Assembly: GCA_903772945.1 (NCBI GenBank) | Contig: CAICTM010000047.1 | Coordinates: 62,001 to 126,000, forward strand | Length of the DNA stretch: 64,000 bases | Reading direction: 5' to 3' | Source: Seminavis robusta | Taxonomy: Eukaryota > Bacillariophyta > Bacillariophyceae > Naviculales > Naviculaceae | In this document: positions 44,876 through 55,699 of the stretch, piece by piece | Layout of the letters: every line of letters begins with the position of its first letter | How positions within the stretch are numbered: the stretch's first letter is position 1 | Notes under the pieces: model-generated | Told to the model about the DNA's origin: nothing | What the model saw: the letters and a program-made list of their open reading frames with translations, nothing else | The model's database searches: none | Program-made: the position numbers and the translations under genes

Positions 44876-47800
44876 CTAGACTTGGGATTGTTGGATTGTC
44901 AAACTCAGCGAAGAAGTACCTTGGAGCCCACCACCGTTGTTGTAAAGCTCTGCTTTGAGGGTGAATGGTGTATTTGAATACCCGACTGACCCAAAATCAG
45001 AAGCAGTGCAGGCACTGGGACAAACAGTATACTCTTCATTGTTGTCCTGCCTGACTTCATCACCATTGACGAAAAACTTTACCGACCAAGATGACGACCC
45101 TCCAGTTTTCAACACAATGATGTTGAAATCGTATCCAAGCTCATCCACAATAATAATATCTCCTCCTGACAAGGATCCTTGAACAGCATTGTTATTGCTT
45201 GCATCCACGAGTGAGAAACCTCCAAGCTGACCAGAAGTTACCTCTGGGGTGGTCGGACTTTCTGTGGGGGGTTCTGTCGGCAGATTTGTGGGTGGGAGAG
45301 TTGGACTTAAGCTGGGGGGGCTACTTGGTGCAACACTGGGGCTGAGCTGTGCTGTGGAATGGAAGGCATGCTACTAGGAGTGGAGCTTGGTTCGGGAACG
45401 GTAGGTGTGGAGCTTGGAGCCGCAACAGGGCTGCTGCTGGGACTGGAGCTTGGGTTTGAACTAGGTCCGAAACTGGGGATGGAGCTTGGAGCAGTAAGAG
45501 GGCTGCTGCTGGGAGTGGAGCTTGGGTTTGAACTAGGTCTGAAACTGGGGGTGGACTTGGCTCGGGGTGGTTGGGATGTTGCTAGGGGGAGCTGGGGTTT
45601 GACTTGGAAACACTGGGGGTGGAACTAGGTTCAGGAATGGTTGGGATGTTGCTAGGACTGGAGCTGGGTTTTGAGCTTGGCGCAAAACTGGGGGTGACAC
45701 TAGGTTCAGGGATGGTTGGAATGTTGCTAGGTGTTGTGCTGGGACTTGAACTTGGCAGAACACTGGGGTTGAAACTAGGTTCAGGGATGCTTGGGGTGTT
45801 GCTAGGAGCTGCGCTGGGATTTGAACTTGGCAAAACACTGGGGGTTGAACTAGGTTCAGGGATGGTTGGGATGTGACAGGAGGGGAGCTGGGGTTTGCAC
45901 TTGGTGCGAAACTGGGGTTTGAACTATTTTCAGGGATGGTTGGGATGCTGCTAGGAGTGGAGCTGGGTTTGAACTTGGGAAAACTGGGGGTGCACTAGGT
46001 TCAGGAATGGTTGGATGTTGCTAGGACTGGGCTGGGTTAAGCTTGGCAAAACTGGGGGTGGTACTAGGTTCGGGGATGCTTGGGGTGTTGCCAGGAGCTG
46101 GGCTGGGGTTCGAGCTTGGCAAAACACTGGGGGTAGAACTAGGTTCAGGGATGGTTGGGATGTTGACAGGAGGGGAGCTGGGGTTTGCACTTGGTGCGAA
46201 ACTGGGGGTGGAACTAGGTTCAGGGATGGTTGGGATGCTGCTAGGAGTGGAGCTGGGGTTTGACTTGGTGCAAACTGGGGGTGGCACTAGGTTCAGGAAT
46301 GGTTGGGATGTTGCTGGACTGGAGCTGGGGTTTAAGCTTGGTGCAAACTGGGGGTGGTACTAGGTTCGGGGATGCTTGGGGTGTTGCTAGGAGCTGGGCT
46401 GGGGTTCGAGCTTGGCAAAACACTGGGGCTGGAACTAGGTTCAGGGATGGTTGGGGTGTTGCTAGGAGCTGGGCTGGGGTTCGAGCTTGGCAAAACACTG
46501 GGGCTGGAACTAGGTTCAGGGATGGTTGGGATGTTGACAGGAGGGGAGCTGGGGTTTGAACTTCCCAAAACACTGGGGGTGGAACTAGGTTCAGGAATGG
46601 TTGGAACGCTGCTACGGGTTGAGCTTGGGTTTGTGCTTGGTGCGAAACTGGGGGTGGCACTAGGTTCAGGGGTGGCTGGGATGTTGCTAGGCGCTCCGCT
46701 GGGGTTTGAACTTGGCAAAACACTGGTGGTGAAACTAGGTTCAGGGGTGGTTGGCATTTTGCTAGGAGTGGTGCTTGGAGCACCACTGGGGGTTGAGCTG
46801 GGTTTGGGGATTGGGGGTGGCAGGACTGGTGCTGGGGGTGGAGCTAGGGGTGGCAGAGACTGGTACAACACTGGGGGTGGAACTAGGTTCAGGCTCAGGG
46901 GTTGGGGGAGCGCTAGGACTTGTGCTTGGAACGGATATTGGAGAGAAGCTGGGGCTGTTGCTTGGGGTAAGGCTCGAAGAAGTGCTTGGAGAAGCAGTTG
47001 GTTTGCGTGTTGGCACAGATGCAGTTGGTCTGTTGCTGGGGCTGCGGCTTGGTTGGGATACACTAGGGCTGTTGCTAGGGGCTGAGGTTGGGGAAGCACT
47101 TGGAGAGGTGCTTGGAGGTGTGCTCGGAAATGTGCTTGGCAGAGAGCTCGGAGATGTGCTTGGAAGAGAGCTTGGAGAAACACTGGGGGTGAAGCTCGGA
47201 GAATCACTTGGTTCAGAATTTGAGGGGTTGCCACTTGGGGATGAACTTGGGAAAATGCTAGGATGGTCGCTTGGAGTGGGGGTTGGCTCAGTGCCTGTCG
47301 GTGTGATGCTGGGTCTGTAGCTTGGTTCAGAAGACACACTGGGAACATCACTTGGAAGGGAGCTTGGAACTTGCGATGTACTCGGTTCAATTGTGGGACT
47401 TGAGCTTGGTGCAGCAGAGGTACTTGGGGCACTACTTGGACGTACACTAGGTGAGGACGAGGGGGCTAGTGTTTCTCTTGATATGTCTGTGGCAGCAACA
47501 CCGCTACCTGCAGTAGCAACATTGAATGCCAAAACAAATGCAGCTCGCTGCCCAACTGTTGGGAGAAATGGCTCTGTCTCAGTGGCATTGTTGGTCACAA
47601 GGATGACAGCTTGCTCGGGAGGGATCCCCTGCAAGCGTCTTCTTGAAGCAGAAATTCTCCTCTGAACATGAGCCCTCAGCAGAACAGCGGAGCATGCATT
47701 CTTGTCCACGACTTCATATGCTCTTCCAAATGCCTGTGTGATGTCCGAGTCTGATAAAGAGGATGTACCACCAGTTAAGCTGAGGTAAAAAAATTCCTCT

Positions 47801-50800
47801 GTTGTGATGAAGCCACATCCTGTTGGAGAGCTGGTTGGTGCTTGTGTTGGCCGGATTGTTGGAATTTCTGAAGGCGAAGCAGAAGGGACTCCTGTGGGCT
47901 CTGGTGTGGGCATCCGGGTTGGGTTGGCTGAGGGATTGCCAGGTGTGGCTGTTGGGGGTGATGAAAGGGTTCTTGTGGGTGTCAAAGATGGAGTGGCAGA
48001 TGGCGCCAATGAAGGGATTTCTGATGGAGACAATGAAGGGAATCCAGATGGATTCTCAGAAGGGGGTGTAGTTGTCGGGCTGGCAGAAGGGTTCCCTGGT
48101 TTCACTGTTGGCAGTGATGAAGGTAAGGAAGTAGGACTGCTTGAAGGGATAGCTGACGGACGTCCACTAGGAAGCTCCGTTGGTGGAAGTGTTGGTTCAT
48201 CGGTTGGCTCCGGTGTTGGTTCCGATGTTGGCGGCTCGGATGTTGGTTCCGATGTTGGCGGCTCGGATGTTGGTTCCGATGTTGGCGGCTCGGTTGTTGG
48301 TTCAGATGTTGGCTCCGGAGTCGGTTCATCAGTTGGCAATGGAGTCGGTTCATCAGTTGGAAGGCTCTCAGTACGAGGAAGCGACTGTGTTGGGGGCAAC
48401 GTTGAAGGGGGGTTGGGGGGTTTTGTTGGTTTGGGCGAAGGCATACTGGTTGGTTCAACAGTTTCGAATGGGGCTAACACAAATCCATCCGAAACACGAA
48501 ACGAAGGATCAGAAGGAGCCACAGTTGCGAATGGGGCTAACACAAATCCGTCCGAAACACGAAACGAAGGATCAGAAGGAGCCACAGTGACCACGCTGGT
48601 CGTCGAAAACGCACTTGGTGAATCCGACGTTGCACTGGGTTGTGCAGACGGCGTTGCACTGGGCGATGCAGACGGCGTTGCGCTGGGCGACGCAGACGGC
48701 ATTGCACTGGGCGACGCAGATGGAAGAGCACTGGGCGACGCAGACGGCATTGCGCTGGGAGACGCAGATGGAAGAGCACTCGGCGACGCAGAAGGAAGAG
48801 CACTTGGGGTGGACGTGTCGATGAGAGGCGCGGCACGAAAGTCGGGGCTTTTGATCTCATCAATGAGCTGTCCATCGTCGCCAGTCAACCTCATCAGTAC
48901 AACCCGGCTCTCTTTTAACAGCAGCGCATTCTCCCCCAGGATAAGCGGGGACTCTCTGGCAAAGTAGATCCAGAACTGATCGAAGAGATCCTGCATATCG
49001 TCAACGTTGTATGGCTGGGTGTCCGCTTCAACATCGGGATTACTCGCCAATTGCCGTCTCCCGTTACTGCTTGACGCCGCCAAAGAAGTGTCATGAGCCG
49101 TGCCGTTTTGCGACGAGGTTTTGTTGGTGGTGGAAAATAGCGGCTCATCTTCAGGACAACCATCACAGTTTACAACAGCTGGGAGAAACAGGAGATAGCA
49201 ATACGTGAGAGGCGTGCTCCCATCGTGGTGCCGTTGTGCTTGACGTGACACGCTGTTTCCCGACCTTACCTGTCCATTTGGTGAGCACCAGCACCGTATC
49301 GTTCAAACTGGCGCTCACGTCCTGAAATGCCTCGAGGGAGGCACTCACTAGGACTCGATCGAACAAGCCGTTGCACATTCCGGAAACGTTATTGTAAGCA
49401 TCCATAAAGAGTTCTTCCAATTCGCCCTTCTTTGCTGCTATTTCTTCCGGAGTGGCGTATTGTATCATGATGTCAACGCTACCACGCAAGTCCGTGGCGT
49501 CCTCGTTACCACAGTAGACAACACCAAGGGGATCAGGGACCCACGGCGCGTTCAAGTTTGACATTTCTTCTGTCATCGCTTCCTTTGTGAAGCCCCCGTT
49601 GATCACAGCCGTCGTGGCAGTTGCCGCGACCGCAGCTATGCCCATCACCATACCAAGCTGAGAAGCTTGCGACGACGCGGCGATTGCGTTCAGAATACCA
49701 GTCGAAAAACCTGCGGCACCTGATGCGGCTGATGACGAGCCAGAGGCTGCAGCACCCGCGGCGTTTTGAGCAGCTTGTGTTGCCATGGCTTGTGTTGCTC
49801 TATCACGTTCGAAACAAAGCAGACGCTCGTCAGTGAGGGAGAATGAATCACAAAAGCACACTATCCCTGTTCCACTTGCTGGGGCAATACTTACTGCGAC
49901 TGTGCTGCTCCTGACGGGTTAACGCCTCCCATGGCGCCTAGGTTGGTGGTACTTGTCGAAAAGTGGGTACTGTTGGTCAGATCTTCTGCGGCCTCCTCGA
50001 CAATATCTTGCTCCGGGCTGTTTCTAGAAGCATATCGCATGAGGCAAGAAATGCCCTTGGAAACGAGCATCGTCAACGCAGCGGCGAAGGTAGCAAAAGC
50101 GAGGCTCCTGCGAACCTGTTGCTCTCTTAACTCTGCTGCTTCAATAACACTGGGGTCATCGCCGTACTCGCTGTCACTCCCGTCTCTGTCTTTGTAGTCC
50201 AACATCGTCCTAAAATCGAGGCTGCCAGAATGGAAACTGCTCGATTCGTCACTTCCGTCGTCGTCTTCTTCCTGTAGCTTGCTTTTCATCATGTCAAAAT
50301 CGGCTCCAGTCAATGGTCTACCTTTCACGCTCACACGGCTTCGATCCAGGTCCTGATCATCATCATCGTCGTCGTCCAAGAGAAAGAGGACCCTTCGTCT
50401 GCCGGTTCGTTCAAGAGACGGCCGAAGGAACTCGTCGTCACCTCGTTCCGTGAGGGACTCATCTTCCATTAAACCCATCCCAACTGCCGCGTGTGGCTTT
50501 CTTCTCCTACTACTGGATAGACATGAGCGGAGAGCGACCTCGTCGTTGCCTTGATTTGTAGTGCTGGAATCATCTTCTAATAACCCCATTCCAACAGCGT
50601 CATGGATGTCTATGTTTCTCCTCCTAAACGATTGACCGACCAACTCGCTTGCTCCCAGTGGCGATATGGAGCCTTCCTCTGCAACAGTCATAAAGAAAGA
50701 AGAATTGGATGCATTGCCGTCGAAAGCAAAGCTATCGGCATCTTCACTTCTGGGTGTGTGATCGGAAGCCACACTGATCGGTATCATACCGCTTGGATCT

Positions 50801-50817
50801 CGGATATTGGAACGCAT
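44876..50817 (-). CDS. Giant Ser/Pro/Thr-repeat surface protein B (paralogue of A)
   Basis: Three exons: 50817-49895, 49799-49270 and 49178-44876 (phases 2 and 1; GTAAGT and GTAAGG donors), about 1,920 residues. The layout parallels protein A: an acidic N-terminus with two 'AVGMGL(L/M)EDxS' repeats and an Asp run; a membrane helix ('QVRRSLAFATFAAALTMLVSK'-like, after the same Arg-Arg start); an Ala/Gln-rich segment ('ATQAMATQAAQNAAGAAASG') and a second hydrophobic segment; a globular part ending 'CDGCPEDEPLF'; then Ser/Pro, Glu/Pro/Thr and 25-residue stalk repeats ('PSSTPSVLPSSNPS' type); the small Cys domain ('CSAVLLRAHVQRRISASRRR'); and a C-terminal domain 'WSVKFFVNGDEVRQDNNEEY'. B lacks A's triple CC...CC modules and has an extra intron before 'AVVNCDGC'. 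Frame changes in the 45.3-46.4 kb array again look like homopolymer errors. No enzyme motif is seen; a surface or matrix role is inferred. Confidence 0.8.
45560..46790. repeat. 75-bp tandem array (gene B stalk)
   Basis: Units of 75 bp (25 codons); for example GGAACTAGGT begins at 46431 and again at 46506. About 16 units. The period differs from gene A's 78 bp although both encode Ser/Pro stalks, so the arrays arose or were re-amplified separately. Confidence 0.88.
48215..48340. repeat. TPEPT/TSEPPTSEP-type short repeats in gene B
   Basis: A 24-bp unit (GATGTTGGTTCCGATGTTGG core) repeats in the minus-strand coding sequence and encodes a Glu-Pro-Thr-Ser run (EPPTSEPTSEPP). It is followed by short Asp/Ala-free Ser-Pro units at about 48640-48800 (SASPSALP type, 30 bp period). 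Confidence 0.75.
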
Positions 50818-52533
50818 TACTGCTGGCTTTGTAATTAATTGCGCGCAAGAAGAGGATATGGACTGTGGAATGTGGAAGCTAAGCTTGGGGGAGCTCTGTT
50901 GGACTGAAAGCCTGAGTCTGTTGCTGCTTTACTGCACTGCAATGGTTTCTGGTCCTTTCGCCACTATTCACTTGATTGCGTCTTCTTGTTGCTGTGCTGT
51001 GGCTGCTCTTATTTTCTTATTTTCCACTCCACACTTTTCTTGGTGTGGGTTGGGGCAAGGCTCTGTTACCGGTGAGCAGTGAGCAGCTCGTTGCTGGTTG
51101 AAGGTTGAAGAGCTTTGACTGTGCCGATCTGGTGATGAGGCCACCGACGAGCCGCCGAGTGAGGAGGCTCTAAATCCGGACACGAACTGCTGTTCACACA
51201 ATGCCAGGAGGCGTTATTAAAATGACAGCGTCTGAGAAACCACGACCACGCAGTGCACCCGAAGAGTAACCTCTAAATGTCAGGGTTAATTCCTTTTCAG
51301 AACAGCAGACAAATATTGAGCAATCGAATCTTGTGGAGATTTGTCTCTACAGTACTGGTACTGTACTAGCTAGTCCATCGAGCATCGAGCGCATCCTGCA
51401 TGCTGAATGTAGCCAGAAGAGCTCCAGAAGCCAGAGTGCATACCGGTGGCACCTCCGAGCTCCGTAGTGGCGTAGTGGCGTAGTGGTACATTGTAGAGTT
51501 CAAGTCAGGATTTTTGTGTTCTTCAATGGGACTTACTTCACCGAATTTGCGTGCCGTCCCTTAACTACTGGCGCGTAGTACCGATGACAGTTGTGGCCAC
51601 TGAGAAAGGAGAAAAGCAAAACCAACAACCCTTCTTAGAAACGGTACCAAGTGGAAAACCAGCAGAGCTGGATAAACGTACCCAAAGGACAGCGTCAAAG
51701 ACAGAAAGGACCACTAGCTAGCTAGCTAGTATACTCAACCCAACAGTTCTTTCCTGTCCACAACTGACATATCTTACATGATAGGTTGCGAAATTTGTAG
51801 CAAACTGGCATTTTTGAGGATTTTATCATACAGAAAATATACATGATTAAGATATCTTTTATATAGAGAGCAGGCAGTATCTTCAAGTGTTACATTTAAT
51901 GCATAAAATTCCTCAGGTATAGATACTTTTTATCCAAAAGTGGACATAGGAAAAAATTGGATCTGTACTTAGAAGCAGTGGCTTGCTACATAGAGAGATA
52001 GATTAATAGTGTCTATATAATACATAACCAAGCCATGGTATAACAGTTAACTGACCAGTTTCGGTCATAGTAAAACTTAAGGGGCAGTTTATCCAATGAC
52101 CATACTCTCATTCCGGGACGGAAAATAGAAGTATTAACAAAAATATACCCGACTTGCGGGAATATCATGGAGTGACACCTATGCATTGCAGCGCAGCAGC
52201 TTAAAATATTAGAAGAAGAAAACTTTCGCCAGAAAGAAAGACCCTTTGGGGGTAAACCATGGCTTTTTGTTTACCTCGTCCTCCGGGCGTTACTTTCTTG
52301 ATATCTTCAAACAGCAGATTTTGGAAATGTGTCGAGCAGCAGCACACCTGCTGCTGTGTACCACACGGTTCAGTCATGTACACACCAGCTTTGCAACGCA
52401 CAATTGTTGCCAAACCAGCTTGTATAAAGCAATAAATTTACAATAATTAAAGCAAAATTGAAACATAAAAGGCTAAATACCTTATGTTTAAGATTGTAAG
52501 GTAGGTGACTTGCTGCGCCCTACGGTAGAACTG
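50818..52533. other. Intergenic region with AT-rich patch
   Basis: No gene is supported. Tandem GTAGTGGC octamers occur near 51464-51487. From about 51760 to 52510 the sequence is clearly more AT-rich than the rest of the window and has no long frame on either strand. Confidence 0.5.
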
Positions 52534-52938
52534 GAGCGTTCCTCAATCGTGCATGACTTTAAATCCGTCCCTAATTTAGGGTCGGTTTGGGGGAATCCGT
52601 CCCTAAATATAGGGACGTTTTTCTAACCCGACCCTAAATCGAAACCCGACCCTAAATTAGGGACGGTTTTTCAGAAACCGTCCCTATTTTTAGGGTCGGT
52701 TTCGAAACCCGACCCTAATATTGGTGCGTTTTCAATGTATTTACCACTCAGTCCCGTTTCCATTTAGGGACGTTTTTCAAACCCGACCCTAAATTGAAAC
52801 CCGTCCCTAAATTAGGGACGGTTTTTCAGAAACCGTCCCTATTTTTAGGGTCGGTTTCGAAACCCGACCCTAAAGGGAATCCGACCTTAAATCCGACCCT
52901 AATTTAGGGTCGGTTGCATGCACGATTGAGGAACGCTC
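52534..52938. mobile_element. Foldback MITE with CTG target duplication
   Basis: 22-bp perfect terminal inverted repeats lie at 52534-52555 (GAGCGTTCCTC...) and 52917-52938, flanked by the 3-bp duplication CTG (52531-52533 and 52939-52941). The 405-bp interior has no coding capacity and consists largely of inverted and direct copies of two 10-bp words, CCGTCCCTAA and CGACCCTAAA, with their complements. A 68-bp block recurs at 52651-52718 and 52806-52873. The size, TIRs and 3-bp duplication fit a non-autonomous DNA transposon. A 3-bp duplication points to the PIF/Harbinger group, although its usual target is TWA, so the superfamily is tentative. Confidence 0.85.
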
Positions 52939-52941
52939 CTG

Positions 52942-53699
52942 TGGGAAATTTGTAGAGCTGTCACCTTTACTTTTGCTCTTCTTCATTTCACCCACGAATC
53001 ATCTTGATGGGAAGGACTACTAATCTATGGAAAGGCTACATGATGAACTCAACAAAATATAGCACCTACACAATAAAGCTAACTATCTAGAGTTATCTAC
53101 ATTCTTTGCTTGTCACAGCCATGTGCTGGTTGTATCAATGGTTGGAGTCATATAGCAGGCATTATCCCGACTCAGGTTTGAATCCCGATCACGACAAATT
53201 AGGGACTCAGCTGTCACAGCGACAAGATGGATAAAAGAACAATTTTTGCTCCAGTCGGTGCCTCTCATTGCGGGAATAGCTAGCTTGTAGCCATAGATAA
53301 GCATCCCCACCATCACTCTGACCTATTGCTTCAACTAGCTTTGTTAGGCGGCAGAAGATGATTCAGAGCCTAAAATCACATTTTCCCATCATTTGAGAGA
53401 GAAGACGCACCCATTTCACTCTGCCGCCGTCCCCACCATGATGTTCTTGCATGATGTGGAAGGTGCCTGCTCTGACAATGCGTTCTGAGAGCTTTCCTTG
53501 CTTCCAGAAAGTGTCTCTCGCTCCAATTGTGACTTTGCTGTATCGATCGAACAAAGTTGCTTAAAAGATAGTTTCGCTGTCGTTGTCGACAAGACAAAAT
53601 GACAGATTGTGAAGCCGTCCGCTTTGGATGCTATAGAGGAGACGATGAAGACGACCATGAGGTTGAGCCTTCGGCATTGATGACAGGGGGCTCTCGTTA
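52942..53699. other. Intergenic region left of the tyrosine-recombinase element
   Basis: No gene is supported. A tRNA-like B-box word (GGTTTGAATCC, about 53174) is present, but no foldable tRNA was found around it. Confidence 0.4.
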
Positions 53700-53922
53700 C
53701 GAGCGCAGACAAGCTGTGCTCGCCCAGAGCAACTAGGCACGACTAGTAGAGGATTAGGTGAGTGGAGAGACTCGGCCATTTACTGAGCCGACCGTCTCCA
53801 GTCCCCGGGGTTCCATTCGGGACTGGGGAGTCCCGGATGGATCCCACACGGCAAAAGGGAGTCCCGGGAATGTGATGTTCCGCGGGACAGCCTTGAGTCG
53901 TGCAACCAGGGAGGGAGAGGTA
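53700..53922 (-). repeat. Split direct repeat B2 of the YR element
   Basis: The outer partner of B1. Its distal edge marks the 3' end of the element. Confidence 0.85.
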
Positions 53923-53934
53923 GGTTAATCTAAT

Positions 53935-54185
53935 CTAGGTTCTTGCCTTCAGCGTCGGCTGAATGAAGAATTATGAGCTGAGAGAGAGAGACAACCTTCT
54001 TGCGATCGGCAGTTCAATGGCTGGTCTTGGCTAGGTCGCTGGCTTTAGTGATTCATGGTTGCCGCTGTCGATCTTGCCAAATGTGGTCTTGGACGGGCGT
54101 CGTTGCCTTAAGGGTAATCTTGTTCGAGAGGCATTGAGGAGCTGAGCGGTGCATCATCATGTGGGGTATCCATTTCCGGAACGCA
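53935..54185 (-). repeat. Split direct repeat A2 of the YR element
   Basis: About 250 bp, the internal partner of A1, located between B1 and B2. Confidence 0.88.
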
Positions 54186-54391
54186 GGTGATGACCTGCGA
54201 AATGTAGAGATGTACTTGAGTTGTACCGGTAGGTGAGGAGCATGGGAATTAATTTTGCAAATTGTGAGATGGTTCTCTCGGCAACCATGATTAGGGTCAT
54301 AGTTGCGAGAACCCATCAGGGTTCAAGTTTCCACGCTCCAGGCCATGGAAACTCGGACGGGGGGTTCCCCAGGTGTGCTGCTGCTCGACAC

Positions 54392-54610
54392 CGAGCGCAG
54401 ACAAGCTGCGCTCGCCCAGAGCAGCTAGGCATGACTAGTAGAGGATTAGGTGAGTGGAGAGACTCGGCCATTTACTGAGCCGACCGTCTCCAGACCCCGG
54501 GGTTCCATTCGGGACTGGGGAGTCCCGGATGGATCCCACACGGCAAAAGGGAGTCCCGGGAATGTGATGTTCCGTGGGACAGCCTTGAGTCGTGCAACCC
54601 AAAAGCCAAA
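54392..54610 (-). repeat. Split direct repeat B1 of the YR element
   Basis: Nearly identical to 53700-53922. Both contain the GC-rich block around CCCCGGGGTTCCATTCGGGA. Confidence 0.88.
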
Positions 54611-54700
54611 GGCAGAACAGGGAGGGAGCATAGCGGGGTGGGAGAAGTTGCCCCCTGTCCAGGTGGAGGCCAGGACAGGGGGCCGAGGACTAGGGGTAGG

Positions 54701-55681
54701 TTAGTCCTCGTAGAGGTCTTCGTGGAGAAGAATCTCGTTGAAGTGTTGGGGCGCTTGCGCCGGGAGGAGGTGGTGATCGTAGGTGCCTCCCGGGAAGTTG
54801 TACGCCCCATGGTCTAACATCTGTTGGGAGTAGTGGTGGGTGGCGGCAGCGGCTTGGATGCGCAGGTAGCGGAGCATGGCGTCGGACTTCCAGCGGCCGA
54901 GAAGGCGGATGGCATCCGAGTCAACATGTGCACAGAGAAGGGCTGTGGCACCACCAGGACGGAGGGAGCGGGCAGAGACCTTGTCAGAATTGATGCCGGT
55001 GTCGTGGGAGATGAGGGCCGCAGCGTGGTGGAGTGCGTTGGTGATGAACTGAGGCTTCACAGGATACCACCGGTTGCGGGCCGCATTGAAGTGGTTGAAG
55101 AGGGGAGTATCGGCATCGGCGCCGTTGGTACGGAGGTGGTAGACCACACGCGCGAGCGACTTCACCGGGCAAAGCCATGGATCAGAGGTCGGGCGGTGGC
55201 CCACGGATTCGCCGCGGACAGCATTCTTTTGGTCAGTGAACGTAAACGTAGCGTCGGTGAGGCACGCGTGGTTTTTCACGTCATTCAAAGAGATGGTGTC
55301 TCCGTGGACTTGGAGGCCACCGCGGACAGTGAAGGAGACATCACAGAGGCGAAAGGCTTGGCTTCGGGATTCAGGGTTCCCGGTGTCCAGGTACTCCGCA
55401 GGGCGTAGAAGCCAGAAGAAGGCCAGGATGCAGAGGTTGCGGACGTGGTGGTTGAGGGTTCCCCAGGTGGCGCCGTCATAGTCCAGGGCATCGAGCATAG
55501 CTTGGAGGATGGAGAGGTTGACGGGGTAGGCTCGGTCAGGGGGTCCGTCTTCATCTCGGAGTCCTTTGAGGAAAGCAGCGAGTATTGGATGTTTGTGGTC
55601 GGATCCAGCTTTGAGCTTTCTGGGATCCGGGTGACCCAGGTCGGTGATCCCCTTCCCGACGGCAAGAAGGGCCTTGTCCAC
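54701..55681 (-). CDS. Tyrosine recombinase block of the YR element
   Basis: The 3'-most block of the element. It resembles a tyrosine recombinase: 'NLCILAFFWLLRPAEYL' (region of the first catalytic Arg), 'SARSLRPGGATALLCAHVD' (second Arg block) and 'LLGRWKSDAMLRYLR' (with the likely nucleophilic Tyr). It probably integrates a circular DNA intermediate, which explains the split direct repeats and absence of a target duplication in this family. Confidence 0.8.
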   Translation of the reverse strand: MDKALLAVGKGITDLGHPDPRKLKAGSDHKHPILAAFLKGLRDEDGPPDRAYPVNLSILQAMLDALDYDGATWGTLNHHVRNLCILAFFWLLRPAEYLDTGNPESRSQAFRLCDVSFTVRGGLQVHGDTISLNDVKNHACLTDATFTFTDQKNAVRGESVGHRPTSDPWLCPVKSLARVVYHLRTNGADADTPLFNHFNAARNRWYPVKPQFITNALHHAAALISHDTGINSDKVSARSLRPGGATALLCAHVDSDAIRLLGRWKSDAMLRYLRIQAAAATHHYSQQMLDHGAYNFPGGTYDHHLLPAQAPQHFNEILLHEDLYED

Positions 55682-55699
55682 TGAGTCAGCTCGGACATT

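Noticed and set aside
53174-53184. B-box-like GGTTTGAATCC resembling a tRNA T-loop
   Set aside because: The T-stem has a mismatch, and no acceptor, D-arm or anticodon stem could be paired around it. At best it is a remnant of a tRNA-derived element.
54824-55408. Plus-strand open frame within the YR element
   Set aside because: It is a complement shadow of the recombinase block, favoured by GC-rich codons.
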